A DNA stretch of 64,000 nt from Candidatus Aegiribacteria sp. MLS_C (GCA_002030045.1 LQBI01000031.1:30854-94853), one strand, 5' to 3'. Positions 17,468-25,580 are shown, counted from the first letter of the stretch. Numbers and translations: made by a program. The notes: generated from the sequence alone by a model not told the origin.

Positions 17468-18628
17468 TTGAAGCTGACTTCCATTCTCCTCTGCTCGTCC
17501 ATCGCATTCCTGGCGGTTGCCCAGGACCCGCTGGTTGTGTTCTTCATCGATCCCACATTCGATGAGTATTCAGGGGACGCCATTCTCGTCTGCACTCCCG
17601 GAGGCAGGCATTATCTGATCGATGGTGGCATGATGAGCACATGGTATCCCCCATGGGACTGCGGGGCAGAGAGGATTCTTCCCCTTCTCGACAGCCTGGA
17701 GGTTACATATCTGGACGGGATCGTGGGTACCCATCCCGATGCCGACCATATAGGCGGACTCATTTCAGTTTACGGGTCGATGCCTGTAGGGACTGCCTGG
17801 GACTCGGGATGGCCCTACGGTGGAACATGGATCTACGAGGATTACCTGCAGGCGATATGGGATAACGGGGCCGACTTCGTCGCTCCCCGCAGGGGAGACA
17901 CGCTGGACTGGGGGCCCGAACTCATCGTTGAGGTCCTTCATCCCGTGGAGCCGCTGTCCCCTTCAAGCACCAACAATGCTTCAATAGTCATCAGGCTCAC
18001 ATACGACGAGGTATCGTTCATGTTCACCGGAGACCTGGAGACCAACGGCGGGGAGGACGTCGTGATGGCGGCCCTGGCAACCGGCGAAATAGATGACCTG
18101 ACGTCGAATGTCCTGAAGGTGGCACATCACGGCTCGGTATCCTCCAGCTGCACCCAGTGGCTGGCCCTTGTGGACCCTTCAATGGCCGCCATATGCGTCG
18201 GAGCGGGAAACCCCTACGGCCACCCGCACGACGAGGTTCTGGACAGGCTCAACGGAAGGAACATAGACGTTTTCCGCACCGATCTCCTGGGCACCTTCTA
18301 CATTTCGTCAGACGGACAGGATGTGTACTTCGACACTATGCCTTCCCAGGGCGGGGATCCCCAGCCGGTGAGCGGGTTCGCGGTCTATCCCAGCCCCGCC
18401 ACATCCGAAGCCAATTTCACCTGGGACCCGGAAGGATCGGAGGAATGCGAAATCACTGTCTACAACCTCAACGGCGAGAGTATCCTGCAGGCGTCCGCAT
18501 CCGGAGGGGTCTATACCTGGGATCTCGTTACTCCGGGCGGCGGACTCGTCTCGCCGGGACTCTACGCCGCAGTGTTCCAAACGGAGGGAGGTGCGGCATA
18601 CACGGAGTATTTCACCGTATCGCGCTGA
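17468..18628 (+). CDS. Secreted ComEC/Rec2-like metallo-beta-lactamase with T9SS type-A C-terminal domain
   Basis: The product has 386 residues from a TTG start (weak site CGGAACGG). After a signal peptide (about 1-18) there is a metallo-beta-lactamase fold of the ComEC C-terminal type: GDAILVCTPGGRHYLIDGG, VTYLDGIVGTHPDADHIGG (H-x-D-x-D-H metal motif), FMFTGDLETNG, VLKVAHHGS (second His pair) and AICVGAGNPYGHPH. In ComEC this domain is thought to degrade one strand of incoming DNA; stand-alone secreted versions are likely nucleases or phosphodiesterases, which is inference. The last 80 residues (VYPSPATSEANF, ITVYNLNGESI, GLYAAVFQTEG) form a T9SS-type sorting domain. The gene after it overlaps its end by about 30 bases. 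Confidence 0.85.
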   Translation: MKLTSILLCSSIAFLAVAQDPLVVFFIDPTFDEYSGDAILVCTPGGRHYLIDGGMMSTWYPPWDCGAERILPLLDSLEVTYLDGIVGTHPDADHIGGLISVYGSMPVGTAWDSGWPYGGTWIYEDYLQAIWDNGADFVAPRRGDTLDWGPELIVEVLHPVEPLSPSSTNNASIVIRLTYDEVSFMFTGDLETNGGEDVVMAALATGEIDDLTSNVLKVAHHGSVSSSCTQWLALVDPSMAAICVGAGNPYGHPHDEVLDRLNGRNIDVFRTDLLGTFYISSDGQDVYFDTMPSQGGDPQPVSGFAVYPSPATSEANFTWDPEGSEECEITVYNLNGESILQASASGGVYTWDLVTPGGGLVSPGLYAAVFQTEGGAAYTEYFTVSR

Positions 18629-19482
18629 TCCTCCTGGCAGCTTCGACCGCCTGGAGCGAAACGGGTACTGCTGACCTTCTGGTCCTTTCCGGTCCGGGCT
18701 TCCCCTCTTTGATGATGATGGGGAGTGCAGGCAGGTCGCTCTGCCGGGGACCCGAGTCCATATACGGGAACCCGGCCCTTCTTGTCCCCGGGTTCACCGC
18801 CTCGGGCGGAAGGTGGAACCTGGGAACCTCGGCGGTCTCCGCCGCAGGCGGATTCTCCGCCGGGGGCTCCCTCACCGCCGGAGCATCGCTGGTGTACCTG
18901 GGCAGAGGGGGCTTACTGCGCAGGGACGACTCAGGAATGGTTACGGGTGAGTACTCCTACTCCACGGGTGCGGCTCTCCTGGGCGTTTCGTCGCAGGTGC
19001 TCCCCTGGCTGAGGGTCGGAGGTTCCGCCGGCGTATCCTGGGAGAACATCGATTCCGACGCAGGAACGGGTGTCGCGGCCTCAGCCGGAGTTGCAGCCGA
19101 GGTCGGGACTTCCGGAATGGCGGGACTGACCGTGACAGGGCTGGGAAAACCGCCGGAATGGAACGGGGTGACGAAGGCCATGCCGGTGGAGGTTTCGGCG
19201 GGAGGCTCCTGGGAGCTTTCCAGGTACCTGGTACTCTTCGGCGGAACGACAATTGGTTTCTCCACAGCCTCGAGCCTGGCCGGGGGGTTCTCGCTGTCAC
19301 TGAGTGAACTGGACCTGACAGCCGGGTACGATCTCACTGTGGGCGAGGACGAGACTACCGGCTTTTTCGCGGGCCTCGCCTATACGTATTCGTCGGGAGG
19401 GACCTACATCATCGAGATGGCCGTCTCACAGAGGCACAACACCGACTGGCCCGTACTGGGCGGAGTATCCATCCGCCTCTAG
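18598..19482 (+). CDS. PorV/PorQ-like outer-membrane barrel protein (start uncertain)
   Basis: About 294 residues. The mature part (SGPGFPSLMMMGSAGRSLCRG, then PESIYGNPALLVPGF) is the N-terminal signature of PorV/UPF0164-like barrels, followed by Gly-rich beta strands to GGVSIRL. The hydrophobic signal (IALILLAASTAWSETG) is coded while still overlapping the preceding gene, and no ATG, GTG or TTG lies in frame before it. An ATA at 18598, six bases after GGAGGGAGG, would give M-H-G-V-F-H-R plus that signal; translation may instead depend on coupling to the upstream stop. PorV shuttles T9SS cargo in Bacteroidetes; coupling to a T9SS-tailed neighbour fits such a role but does not prove it. Confidence 0.65.
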   Translation: MHGVFHRIALILLAASTAWSETGTADLLVLSGPGFPSLMMMGSAGRSLCRGPESIYGNPALLVPGFTASGGRWNLGTSAVSAAGGFSAGGSLTAGASLVYLGRGGLLRRDDSGMVTGEYSYSTGAALLGVSSQVLPWLRVGGSAGVSWENIDSDAGTGVAASAGVAAEVGTSGMAGLTVTGLGKPPEWNGVTKAMPVEVSAGGSWELSRYLVLFGGTTIGFSTASSLAGGFSLSLSELDLTAGYDLTVGEDETTGFFAGLAYTYSSGGTYIIEMAVSQRHNTDWPVLGGVSIRL

Positions 19483-19685
19483 AATGTCCCATTCTGGTGC
19501 CGGGCCCGGGAAAAGGGACATTTCGGAGTTATTCCGGGCTGCGGAAACATGTTCCGGGCCCGGGGAAAGGGACATTTCGGAGTTATTACGGGCTGCGGAA
19601 ACATGTTCCGGGCCCGGGAAAAGGGACATTTCGAAGTCATTACGGGCTGCGGAAACATGTTCCGGGCCTGGAAGATGGGGCATTC
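19482..19685 (+). repeat. Array of three 54-bp tandem repeats with terminal inverted-repeat sequence
   Basis: Copies begin at 19515, 19569 and 19623 (each GGGACATTTCG...), with a partial fourth at 19677. Each unit contains a near-palindrome GGAAACATGTTCC and the palindrome CCGGGCCCGG, so each can fold. The block opens with GAATGTCCCATTCTGGTGCC at 19482, overlapping the stop of the preceding gene. The same sequence occurs inverted at 20641-20715. The repeat keeps a frame (54 bp is 18 codons) but has no ribosome site, so it is not called as a gene. Confidence 0.9.
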
Positions 19686-19689
19686 GTGA

Positions 19690-20484
19690 TCAGAACATGG
19701 ACTTGATGGATCCCCAGGTCTCCTGCTGAAGGGTAAGTGCGGACCCTTCAAGATAGAAGGTCAGCCCCTGGGCATGACCTCCGTTGTATACCGGCGTCCA
19801 GGTGATGCCTCCGTCGAAGCTCTGAATGCCGTTGCCCGTCTCCATCTGGTCCCATATTACGACGGGGGGGTTCCAGGGACCCAGAGAGAGGCTTCCGTCC
19901 GCCTGCATCGAAAGCCAGTAGTTACCCTCGCTGAAGACCCATGGAACGGGAAGCGATGCGGTACACGCCATCATGGGTCTATCGGTATTGCCGGAATCGT
20001 CGAAGTTGACCCTGTATATGAGGCTCCAGACGGCAGAGGTCATCACGTTGGCAAACGGGTCGCCTGCCACTATTTCACCGGTGGTCGGCACGTCGTCGTA
20101 TACTGCCAGGTACATTGCGTCGATCGTCGGGTAGACGGTCGAACCGGTCTGATAGGCGCAGAAAGTGATCGAATGGACCTCCCATTCGGATCCGGCCGGA
20201 ACCTGGAAATCATCCGCCAGCCTGTAGTCAAGGACCCACTGGAAACCGTACCCGAAGGTGTCGCCCCAGGACTGAAGTATCGATTCGTCGGCCCCTCCCG
20301 CTCCTGTGCCCTCGCTGTTATACCAGGGTCCGTTATCGAAGAGATAATTCGGGGACGAATAAACTGGTGGCGTCTCGATCTCCGCAGACATGAAGGTCTC
20401 CTGAGACTGAATGTGCCGGTCCTGAGCATCATCGGGAGCAGCTGTAACCGTTGTCAGAACGATCGAAACGATAATGGAAAACAA
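19690..20484 (-). CDS. Secreted 264-residue protein with the W-x-x-I-K tail (paralogue B)
   Basis: The start is set at TTG 20484, nine bases after AAGGAG; this gives the signal peptide MFSIIVSIVLTTVTAA and exactly the same length (264) as its paralogue at 15910. A GTG at 20526 in the same frame would add a charged, non-signal stretch. Shared blocks include FDNGPWYNSEGTGAGGADES, YGFQWVLDYRLADDFQVPAG, YLAVYDDVPTTGEIVAGDPF and GNGIQSFDGGITW. The end is L-Q-Q-E-T-W-G-S-I-K-S-M-F. The gene sits alone, opposite to its upstream neighbour, between inverted copies of a repeat, as if it had moved as a cassette. Function unknown. Confidence 0.75.
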   Translation of the reverse strand: MFSIIVSIVLTTVTAAPDDAQDRHIQSQETFMSAEIETPPVYSSPNYLFDNGPWYNSEGTGAGGADESILQSWGDTFGYGFQWVLDYRLADDFQVPAGSEWEVHSITFCAYQTGSTVYPTIDAMYLAVYDDVPTTGEIVAGDPFANVMTSAVWSLIYRVNFDDSGNTDRPMMACTASLPVPWVFSEGNYWLSMQADGSLSLGPWNPPVVIWDQMETGNGIQSFDGGITWTPVYNGGHAQGLTFYLEGSALTLQQETWGSIKSMF

Positions 20485-20640
20485 TGCCTGCAGCTCCTTT
20501 GCATCTACATCCACGAATCCGATCACACGCCTGCTGTGGGTACTACTACAGGGTGATTACTATCCGTAATGCTGTCCCTTGTCAATCAGCAGACAATTCT
20601 GGCAGGGGTGTCGTCTGGATCGCGACCCAGGACTCCGAAG

Positions 20641-20715
20641 GCCCGGAATGACTTCGAGATGTCCCTTTTTCCGGGCCCGGAACATGTTTCCGGCCGGCAC
20701 CAGAATGGGACATTC
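20641..20715 (-). repeat. Inverted copy of the 54-bp-type repeat
   Basis: Read on the minus strand from 20715, the sequence opens with the same 22 bases as 19482-19503 (GAATGTCCCATTCTGGTGCC then GG) and continues with AACATGTTCCGGGCCCGG and AAAAGGGACATCTCG, matching one unit of the array with small changes. Together the two blocks frame the gene at 19690-20484. Confidence 0.9.
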
Positions 20716-20720
20716 AGTCG

Positions 20721-21197
20721 TCAGTCGAAGGTCCGGGCGGAGGAGTATTCCTCGAGATCGTAGGTGATGTCCCTGGAGGGCATGGGCAGACGGTCCAGCG
20801 GCACTCCCGCTTCTTTCAGGAACTGCTCCGCCAGGGAGCCGCGGTAGTCGGAGAAGACAACTATCCTCTTGATACCCGCCGCGAGCAGGGCCTTGGCGCA
20901 GGTCGTGCAGGGCATGTTAGTGACGTACGCGGTGGCGCCGTCCAGCGATACGCCATGCCTGGCCGCCTGGGCAATGGCGTTTATCTCCGCGTGGTTGGTC
21001 CTTACACAGTGCCCGTCCACGATCAGGCAGCCCACGTCCTCGCAGTGGGGCAGCCCCGGAAGGGACCCGTTGTAACCTGTGGAGAGAACGTATTTGTCTT
21101 TGACCAGGACGCAGCCGCAGTGCATTCTCGGGCAGGTGGCCCTCTCGGAGGCCAGCATGGCCAGCTTAAGGAAGTATTCGTCCCAGGAAGGTCTCAT
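20721..21197 (-). CDS. comEB: Deoxycytidylate (dCMP) deaminase, ComEB-like
   Basis: The product has 158 residues (GAGGAG upstream of ATG). The zinc-dependent deaminase motifs are intact: NHAEINAIAQAA (His and catalytic Glu), NMPCTTCAKALL (P-C-x-x-C zinc ligands), and the N-terminal SWDEYFLKLAMLASERATCPR with GYNGSLPG typical of dCMP deaminases. It converts dCMP to dUMP, supplying thymidylate synthase, in the cytoplasm. In Bacillus the same family is ComEB, encoded between the competence genes comEA and comEC. Here it is the last gene of a likely three-gene operon with two barrel genes, the first of which carries a ComEA-type DNA-binding domain. Confidence 0.92.
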   Translation of the reverse strand: MRPSWDEYFLKLAMLASERATCPRMHCGCVLVKDKYVLSTGYNGSLPGLPHCEDVGCLIVDGHCVRTNHAEINAIAQAARHGVSLDGATAYVTNMPCTTCAKALLAAGIKRIVVFSDYRGSLAEQFLKEAGVPLDRLPMPSRDITYDLEEYSSARTFD

Positions 21198-21238
21198 GGC
21201 GGGCTCCTCAGGTGTGGTTTGCTTCGGGAATGATTCAA

Positions 21239-22741
21239 CTATCGAAGGGCGTAGTCAAGCTGGAAGCCCAACTCCGTCAGTGATGCTCCCTCCGTCTCCT
21301 CCCAGCCGGAGCCGAGGCTTTCAACGTTCTCGGTTGCGCGGCGGGACAGTGCGAATCGCAGGCTTGCACCTTCCCCGATTTCAGCGGAAAGCTGAAAGAA
21401 GACAGCCATGGTTCTTCCGTAAAGCGCCGTCACGCCGAAGACCCCGGGGAAGGAGGAACCTCCGGCATAGATCCGTGACTGGTACCCGTCGGTGGAGCAT
21501 GCGGCCCCTCCAAGGTCCACCGTGAACACCTCCGACGGCAGGTACCTCAGTTTTATCTCCAGCCCTGAACCGCTCTCGGAGGAATCCGGTGAAGAATCGC
21601 GCCATCCGGAGATCTGCACCCTGGAGCTGACCGACACGAACCTGTGAGGTTTCCACGAAGAGCCAAGCCACCACCTCCATGCCGTCTCGTCCCCATCTAC
21701 CCGTGTCCTCAGGCCGGTCACCCCTTCCATGCTCCACGGGAACCTGTACTCGAACTGCCCGGACACAAGCAGGAGGTCTTCACCTTCACGGAAGTAGCCT
21801 CCCGCACCTGACCTGACCACCACACCGGATCCGGCCCTCCAGCGAAATCCGAGGCAGACGCCCAGGTCGCATTCCCTGGATACAGGGGGTGATCGTCTCT
21901 CATCCGGGAAATCACCCGGGTTGCGGATGACCATCAGCATATTCCTGAAGCTTCCGGTCCGAAGCGACAGAGAGGACCACCCGGCGGCGGAGGTTCCCGA
22001 GGAATCCCCTCCGAGAGCCGCCTCTCCGGAGAGGTTGAGGTCTCCGGCCTCCAGGGACCAGTCCAGGCCGGTCCTGAACCATCCGTATCCCTCGCCCCGG
22101 TCCCGGCGTGCCGCCATGGCGGTGAGGCCTGTGCGTTCCAGAGAGATCCTGAAGGCACCAAGCACCTCGGGGATGCTCCCCCTTCCCGCGATCTCCGTCG
22201 GTGTCCTGTGGTAGCCCTCTCCCACGGAGTCGATCCGTGATACCGATGCCAGCGCGGACACGCAGAGGTTTCCCAGCAGGAACGTTCCCCCGGCTCCCGT
22301 GAGCGGCTCCCCCCTGCAGCCCCAGGGCGATGTGGCCGGTTCTATTCTGTCACGACTCACTGGAGGTTTGTAAATGGAAAGCTCCGATATGTCGGAGAAG
22401 CTGCCGGGGACCGACAGGACCAATCCGGTGCCCAGGTCCGCCCTCAGCCAGCCGGCGGAGATGGAACGCAGGCTTCCGCGGCCCGGCAGGTAAGAGACTC
22501 CGCCGGCCAGGAGGTCGCCCCAGTCCTCGCCCCTGGCCTTGTCCGTCATCAGCGTTATACCCCACCGGCCTCGAACGAATCGCACCCTCGAGTAGAAGTC
22601 CCATCCGTCACCAGTGTAGTAGTGCTCAAGGACTCCCCTGGGCTCCGGCAGCCTGTGCTGAAGCCTGAGACGCAGGTCTCCCTGTGCCGGGAGGTTTGCC
22701 GCAAGCAGCATCAGGATGAGTACGGTCCGAACGGCGGTCAT
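21239..22741 (-). CDS. Predicted outer-membrane beta-barrel protein
   Basis: The product has 500 residues. A signal peptide (VLILMLLAANLPAQG) precedes alternating hydrophobic/polar strands with many aromatic ends, for example EHYYTGDGWDFYSRVRFV, WGITLMTDKARG, LRADLGTGLVL and LGVCLGFRWRAG, up to the C-terminal strand LGFQLDYALR. This suggests a barrel of 16 or more strands. No named family is recognised. It starts 13 bases after the stop of the barrel-HhH gene and is followed 41 bases later by the dCMP deaminase, so the three are probably one transcript. In several FCB genomes a barrel gene accompanies ComEA-like proteins; a role as DNA port is conjecture. Confidence 0.65.
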   Translation of the reverse strand: MTAVRTVLILMLLAANLPAQGDLRLRLQHRLPEPRGVLEHYYTGDGWDFYSRVRFVRGRWGITLMTDKARGEDWGDLLAGGVSYLPGRGSLRSISAGWLRADLGTGLVLSVPGSFSDISELSIYKPPVSRDRIEPATSPWGCRGEPLTGAGGTFLLGNLCVSALASVSRIDSVGEGYHRTPTEIAGRGSIPEVLGAFRISLERTGLTAMAARRDRGEGYGWFRTGLDWSLEAGDLNLSGEAALGGDSSGTSAAGWSSLSLRTGSFRNMLMVIRNPGDFPDERRSPPVSRECDLGVCLGFRWRAGSGVVVRSGAGGYFREGEDLLLVSGQFEYRFPWSMEGVTGLRTRVDGDETAWRWWLGSSWKPHRFVSVSSRVQISGWRDSSPDSSESGSGLEIKLRYLPSEVFTVDLGGAACSTDGYQSRIYAGGSSFPGVFGVTALYGRTMAVFFQLSAEIGEGASLRFALSRRATENVESLGSGWEETEGASLTELGFQLDYALR

Positions 22742-22754
22742 TCGAATGCCGTCG

Positions 22755-23825
22755 TCATTCCGCGGTGAGGTATTCCGACATGACCTCCAGCAGCGAAGGA
22801 CCGATGCCGGGAACTTCCAGCAGTTCGTCTATGGAGGCTACCGGACCGTTCATCCTGATCCAGGAGACCACAGCCGAGGCCTTGGCGGGACCTATTCCCG
22901 GTATCATTCTGAGCTGCTCCGTTGTAGCCTCGTTCACGTTGAGCGGGAAGATGACCGCTTCCTCCCCGGACCCCTCGCCCGGGAAGAGGTCGAGAGGTTC
23001 AGGTTGGAATGCGCAGCCGCCCCAGGCGACCGAGACCGAATGGGTGGACGGGAGGGAGGAGTGCTCGCCGTAGCCGTACTGAAGGCCCAGTGACGCAAGG
23101 GAGACCTCGGCCGCCGCCCAGAACCTCAGGGGATCGGTCACTATACCGCTGGAGAGGGAGAGTAAATCGGCCGGGGAGAAGGATGTGTGGAAACTGACAT
23201 CCATATCCAAACCCTCCTGCCGGGCCACGCCTATGGCCAGCGCTATCTCCCCGGAGGGAACAATCCCGGCAGCGAACTCCAGGGAACGCGGAGCGGCCGG
23301 GTCGCCCGAGTCGCCAAGTCCCGTCCGCAGAAGGCTCCGCAGTATTCCGGTGGAGTATACCCCCGGGACCGGTGACCATGCAACGGCGAGGTTCATGGCT
23401 GCACCGGTTGCACGGCCGTAGCCGCCCATCTGGAGGTTGCAGGCGCACAGCCCCGCCCCCGCTGCCATTCCGGGGACCAGTCTCCAGGAAACAGCGATGT
23501 CTGCCGTGGTCTCGGCGTAGGAACCGTCGCCGGAGACGCTTATCATGCCTCCCGCAGCCCAGTCGCCGGTGAGCAGGGCTCCGGCGGCCGCGGTCCGGTC
23601 AAGCCTGCGGAGCCCGAAGGGCCTGCAGGCTGAGACCGCCACCCCTCCGGATTCCAGAAGGCCGAGGGATACAGGGTTGTGCCTTAGTGCCAGGGGAGAC
23701 CTAGGGAAAAGGGTGGAGGCGACGCCTCCCTGAAGCCATGGCGACTGGAATACCGGTTCGAAGGCGGCCCTGCAGGCAGGGACGGCGGAAAGTGACAGAA
23801 CCAGATACAATGACCCCCATCTCAT
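22755..23825 (-). CDS. Outer-membrane barrel fused to a ComEA-type helix-hairpin-helix domain
   Basis: The product has 356 residues. The signal peptide (LYLVLSLSAVPACRA) and residues to about 270 resemble a PorV/UPF0164-like barrel (ALRHNPVSLGLLESGG, then repeated Gly/Ala strands). After a linker (LDLFPGEGSGEEA) the last 65 residues form the tandem HhH of ComEA: LNVNEATTEQLRMIPGIGPAKA, then SWIRMNGPVASIDELLEVPGIGP. In ComEA this module binds double-stranded DNA without sequence preference. A periplasmic DNA-binding arm attached to a barrel is therefore predicted. It heads the operon with the second barrel and the ComEB-like deaminase and is divergent from a RecJ-like nuclease. Confidence 0.75.
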   Translation of the reverse strand: MRWGSLYLVLSLSAVPACRAAFEPVFQSPWLQGGVASTLFPRSPLALRHNPVSLGLLESGGVAVSACRPFGLRRLDRTAAAGALLTGDWAAGGMISVSGDGSYAETTADIAVSWRLVPGMAAGAGLCACNLQMGGYGRATGAAMNLAVAWSPVPGVYSTGILRSLLRTGLGDSGDPAAPRSLEFAAGIVPSGEIALAIGVARQEGLDMDVSFHTSFSPADLLSLSSGIVTDPLRFWAAAEVSLASLGLQYGYGEHSSLPSTHSVSVAWGGCAFQPEPLDLFPGEGSGEEAVIFPLNVNEATTEQLRMIPGIGPAKASAVVSWIRMNGPVASIDELLEVPGIGPSLLEVMSEYLTAE

Positions 23826-23994
23826 GACAGGAGTTTACTCCGGTTCCCGGCATCTTTCAAGGGGTCGGTCCGAAAGGTTGACAATCGCCCGGGAAAACAT
23901 AAGTCTATCATGTTGTCTGACGAGAAGTCGCGAAGCCGTTTTTTACCTTACTTCCATCGGCAGCGCGGCAAATCCGTACCCCTGGAGAGGGTCC

Positions 23995-25464
23995 ATGCGT
24001 TCTGGAAAGGAAGCCCTCGCTGCTCGGAGGAGCAGTTGCAGGGTTTTTGACCTTGCCTATAAAGTACTCGAGAAGAGGTTCCCCGAAGCCGAGGACCCGG
24101 TGGAGGAGTGGCTTCCTCCCCGACCGGACTGGTCCAGGGAACTGCCCGACATAGATGTCCTGCGTCAGGAACTGAATGACCTGAGAGCGCGGGGCGGCAA
24201 GGTGGTGCTCTACGGTCATGACGACATGGACGGTATAACGGGCATATATGTGGGCCAGAGAGTATTGCAGGACCGGGGATTCAGAGTGGTTCCCATATAC
24301 CCGAGAAGGTCAACCGACGACTACGGACTGCTCCCGGAGAGGATGGAGGGTATCCTCGAGAGCGGCGACCTCCTGCTCACAGTGGATTACGGCTGCTCAG
24401 CGGTCAGGGGTGTGAAATGGGCGGTGGAGCGGGGAGCGAGGGTCGTTGTCACCGACCATCATACGCTCCATTACCCCCTGCCTCCGGCCCATGGCATGAT
24501 CAATCCGCAGAAGGTGGGTCCCCCCGCCAGTTACCTGGCCGGATGCTCCGTTCTGTACGCTTCCCTGGTCTCCATCTATCCTGAATGGGAGAACGACCCG
24601 GGACTGCTCACCGCAGTGGCCCTGGGAACGGTTTCCGACAGGGTTCCCTTCCTGGGATGGAACAGGTACCTGCTGGAGAAGTTCATGCAGGTCCGGGTAG
24701 AGGACCTCAGCGGCGGGCTCGCGGTTATGGTCGAGGAATGGCCCTCCAGGCAGAGGGCCTGGACGGGGGCGATGGTCAGGCATTCCATCACATCGGTCAT
24801 AGGCAAGGGAGAGGGTTCCGGGATACAGGTACTGCTGGATTTCATGAAGGACGACAACTACAAGCGATGCCGGCGGCTCTGGAAGAGGCTTGTAAGGCAG
24901 AGCAAGAGGAGGGCCCACCTCCTTTCGGAGATGTTCGCGAGGGCCATCAGGGAGAGGGACGACCAGGCTTCCGCCTACGGAATGAACCTGGTCCATCTCG
25001 ACTACATTCCCGACGGAATGGGAGGCACCCTTGCCAGCAGGCTCAGCCGTGTGACGCACCGTGGCACCATTGTGGTCTCCCACAGGGAGAACGGGAAACT
25101 GGTGGGAGAGGCCCGTTCCTACGGAGACTGGGACATGGCGGACTTCCTGGTGAGCATGGGCGACGTCTTCACCAGCGCCGGGGGGCACAGGATGGCCGCC
25201 GGCTTCAGCAGCGAGGGACATTCCTGGGACCAGCTCAGGGAACACCTCCTCTCCAGGATGGCCGAGTACCCCGTGGACCCGGTTCCCTCACCTCACGTGG
25301 ACCTGGCGGTGGACGAGCTGCCCGACCCTGACCAGTTCCTCTGCCTCGCCCCGTTCGGAGGCAGGTTCCTTCCACCGGCGGTGAAGAAGGACAACATGAG
25401 GTTCCTCCTTAACGTGGGAGAGAACACCTCGAGCTGGTATATCACCGAGGAACCCGGCGACTAG
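23995..25464 (+). CDS. DHH-family phosphoesterase, RecJ-like single-strand exonuclease
   Basis: The product has 489 residues from ATG 23995 (GGAGAGGG upstream). The DHH domain motifs are present: VVLYGHDDMDGITG (motif I), LLLTVDYGCSAV (motif II), VVVTDHHTLHYPLPPA (the D-H-H motif) and LAGCSVLYASL. The DHHA1 domain follows with TSAGGHRMAAGFS. RecJ is a 5'-3' single-strand DNA exonuclease; this one is somewhat shorter than bacterial RecJ (about 570) and lacks an obvious C-terminal OB domain, so it may be a RecJ-like or nano-RNase-like relative. A TTGACA at 23878 may be part of its promoter. It is divergent from the barrel-HhH operon. Confidence 0.8.
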   Translation: MRSGKEALAARRSSCRVFDLAYKVLEKRFPEAEDPVEEWLPPRPDWSRELPDIDVLRQELNDLRARGGKVVLYGHDDMDGITGIYVGQRVLQDRGFRVVPIYPRRSTDDYGLLPERMEGILESGDLLLTVDYGCSAVRGVKWAVERGARVVVTDHHTLHYPLPPAHGMINPQKVGPPASYLAGCSVLYASLVSIYPEWENDPGLLTAVALGTVSDRVPFLGWNRYLLEKFMQVRVEDLSGGLAVMVEEWPSRQRAWTGAMVRHSITSVIGKGEGSGIQVLLDFMKDDNYKRCRRLWKRLVRQSKRRAHLLSEMFARAIRERDDQASAYGMNLVHLDYIPDGMGGTLASRLSRVTHRGTIVVSHRENGKLVGEARSYGDWDMADFLVSMGDVFTSAGGHRMAAGFSSEGHSWDQLREHLLSRMAEYPVDPVPSPHVDLAVDELPDPDQFLCLAPFGGRFLPPAVKKDNMRFLLNVGENTSSWYITEEPGD

Positions 25465-25580
25465 GGGGTTCCCCCCGCCGTCAAAGACATGTCTCTACAT
25501 TCCTTGTTCTCGTGAGCTGACTATCCGCGAACAGGCGGACCTGCAGTGCCGGAGGCGGAGCAATCGGCGGCAAAAGCTGT

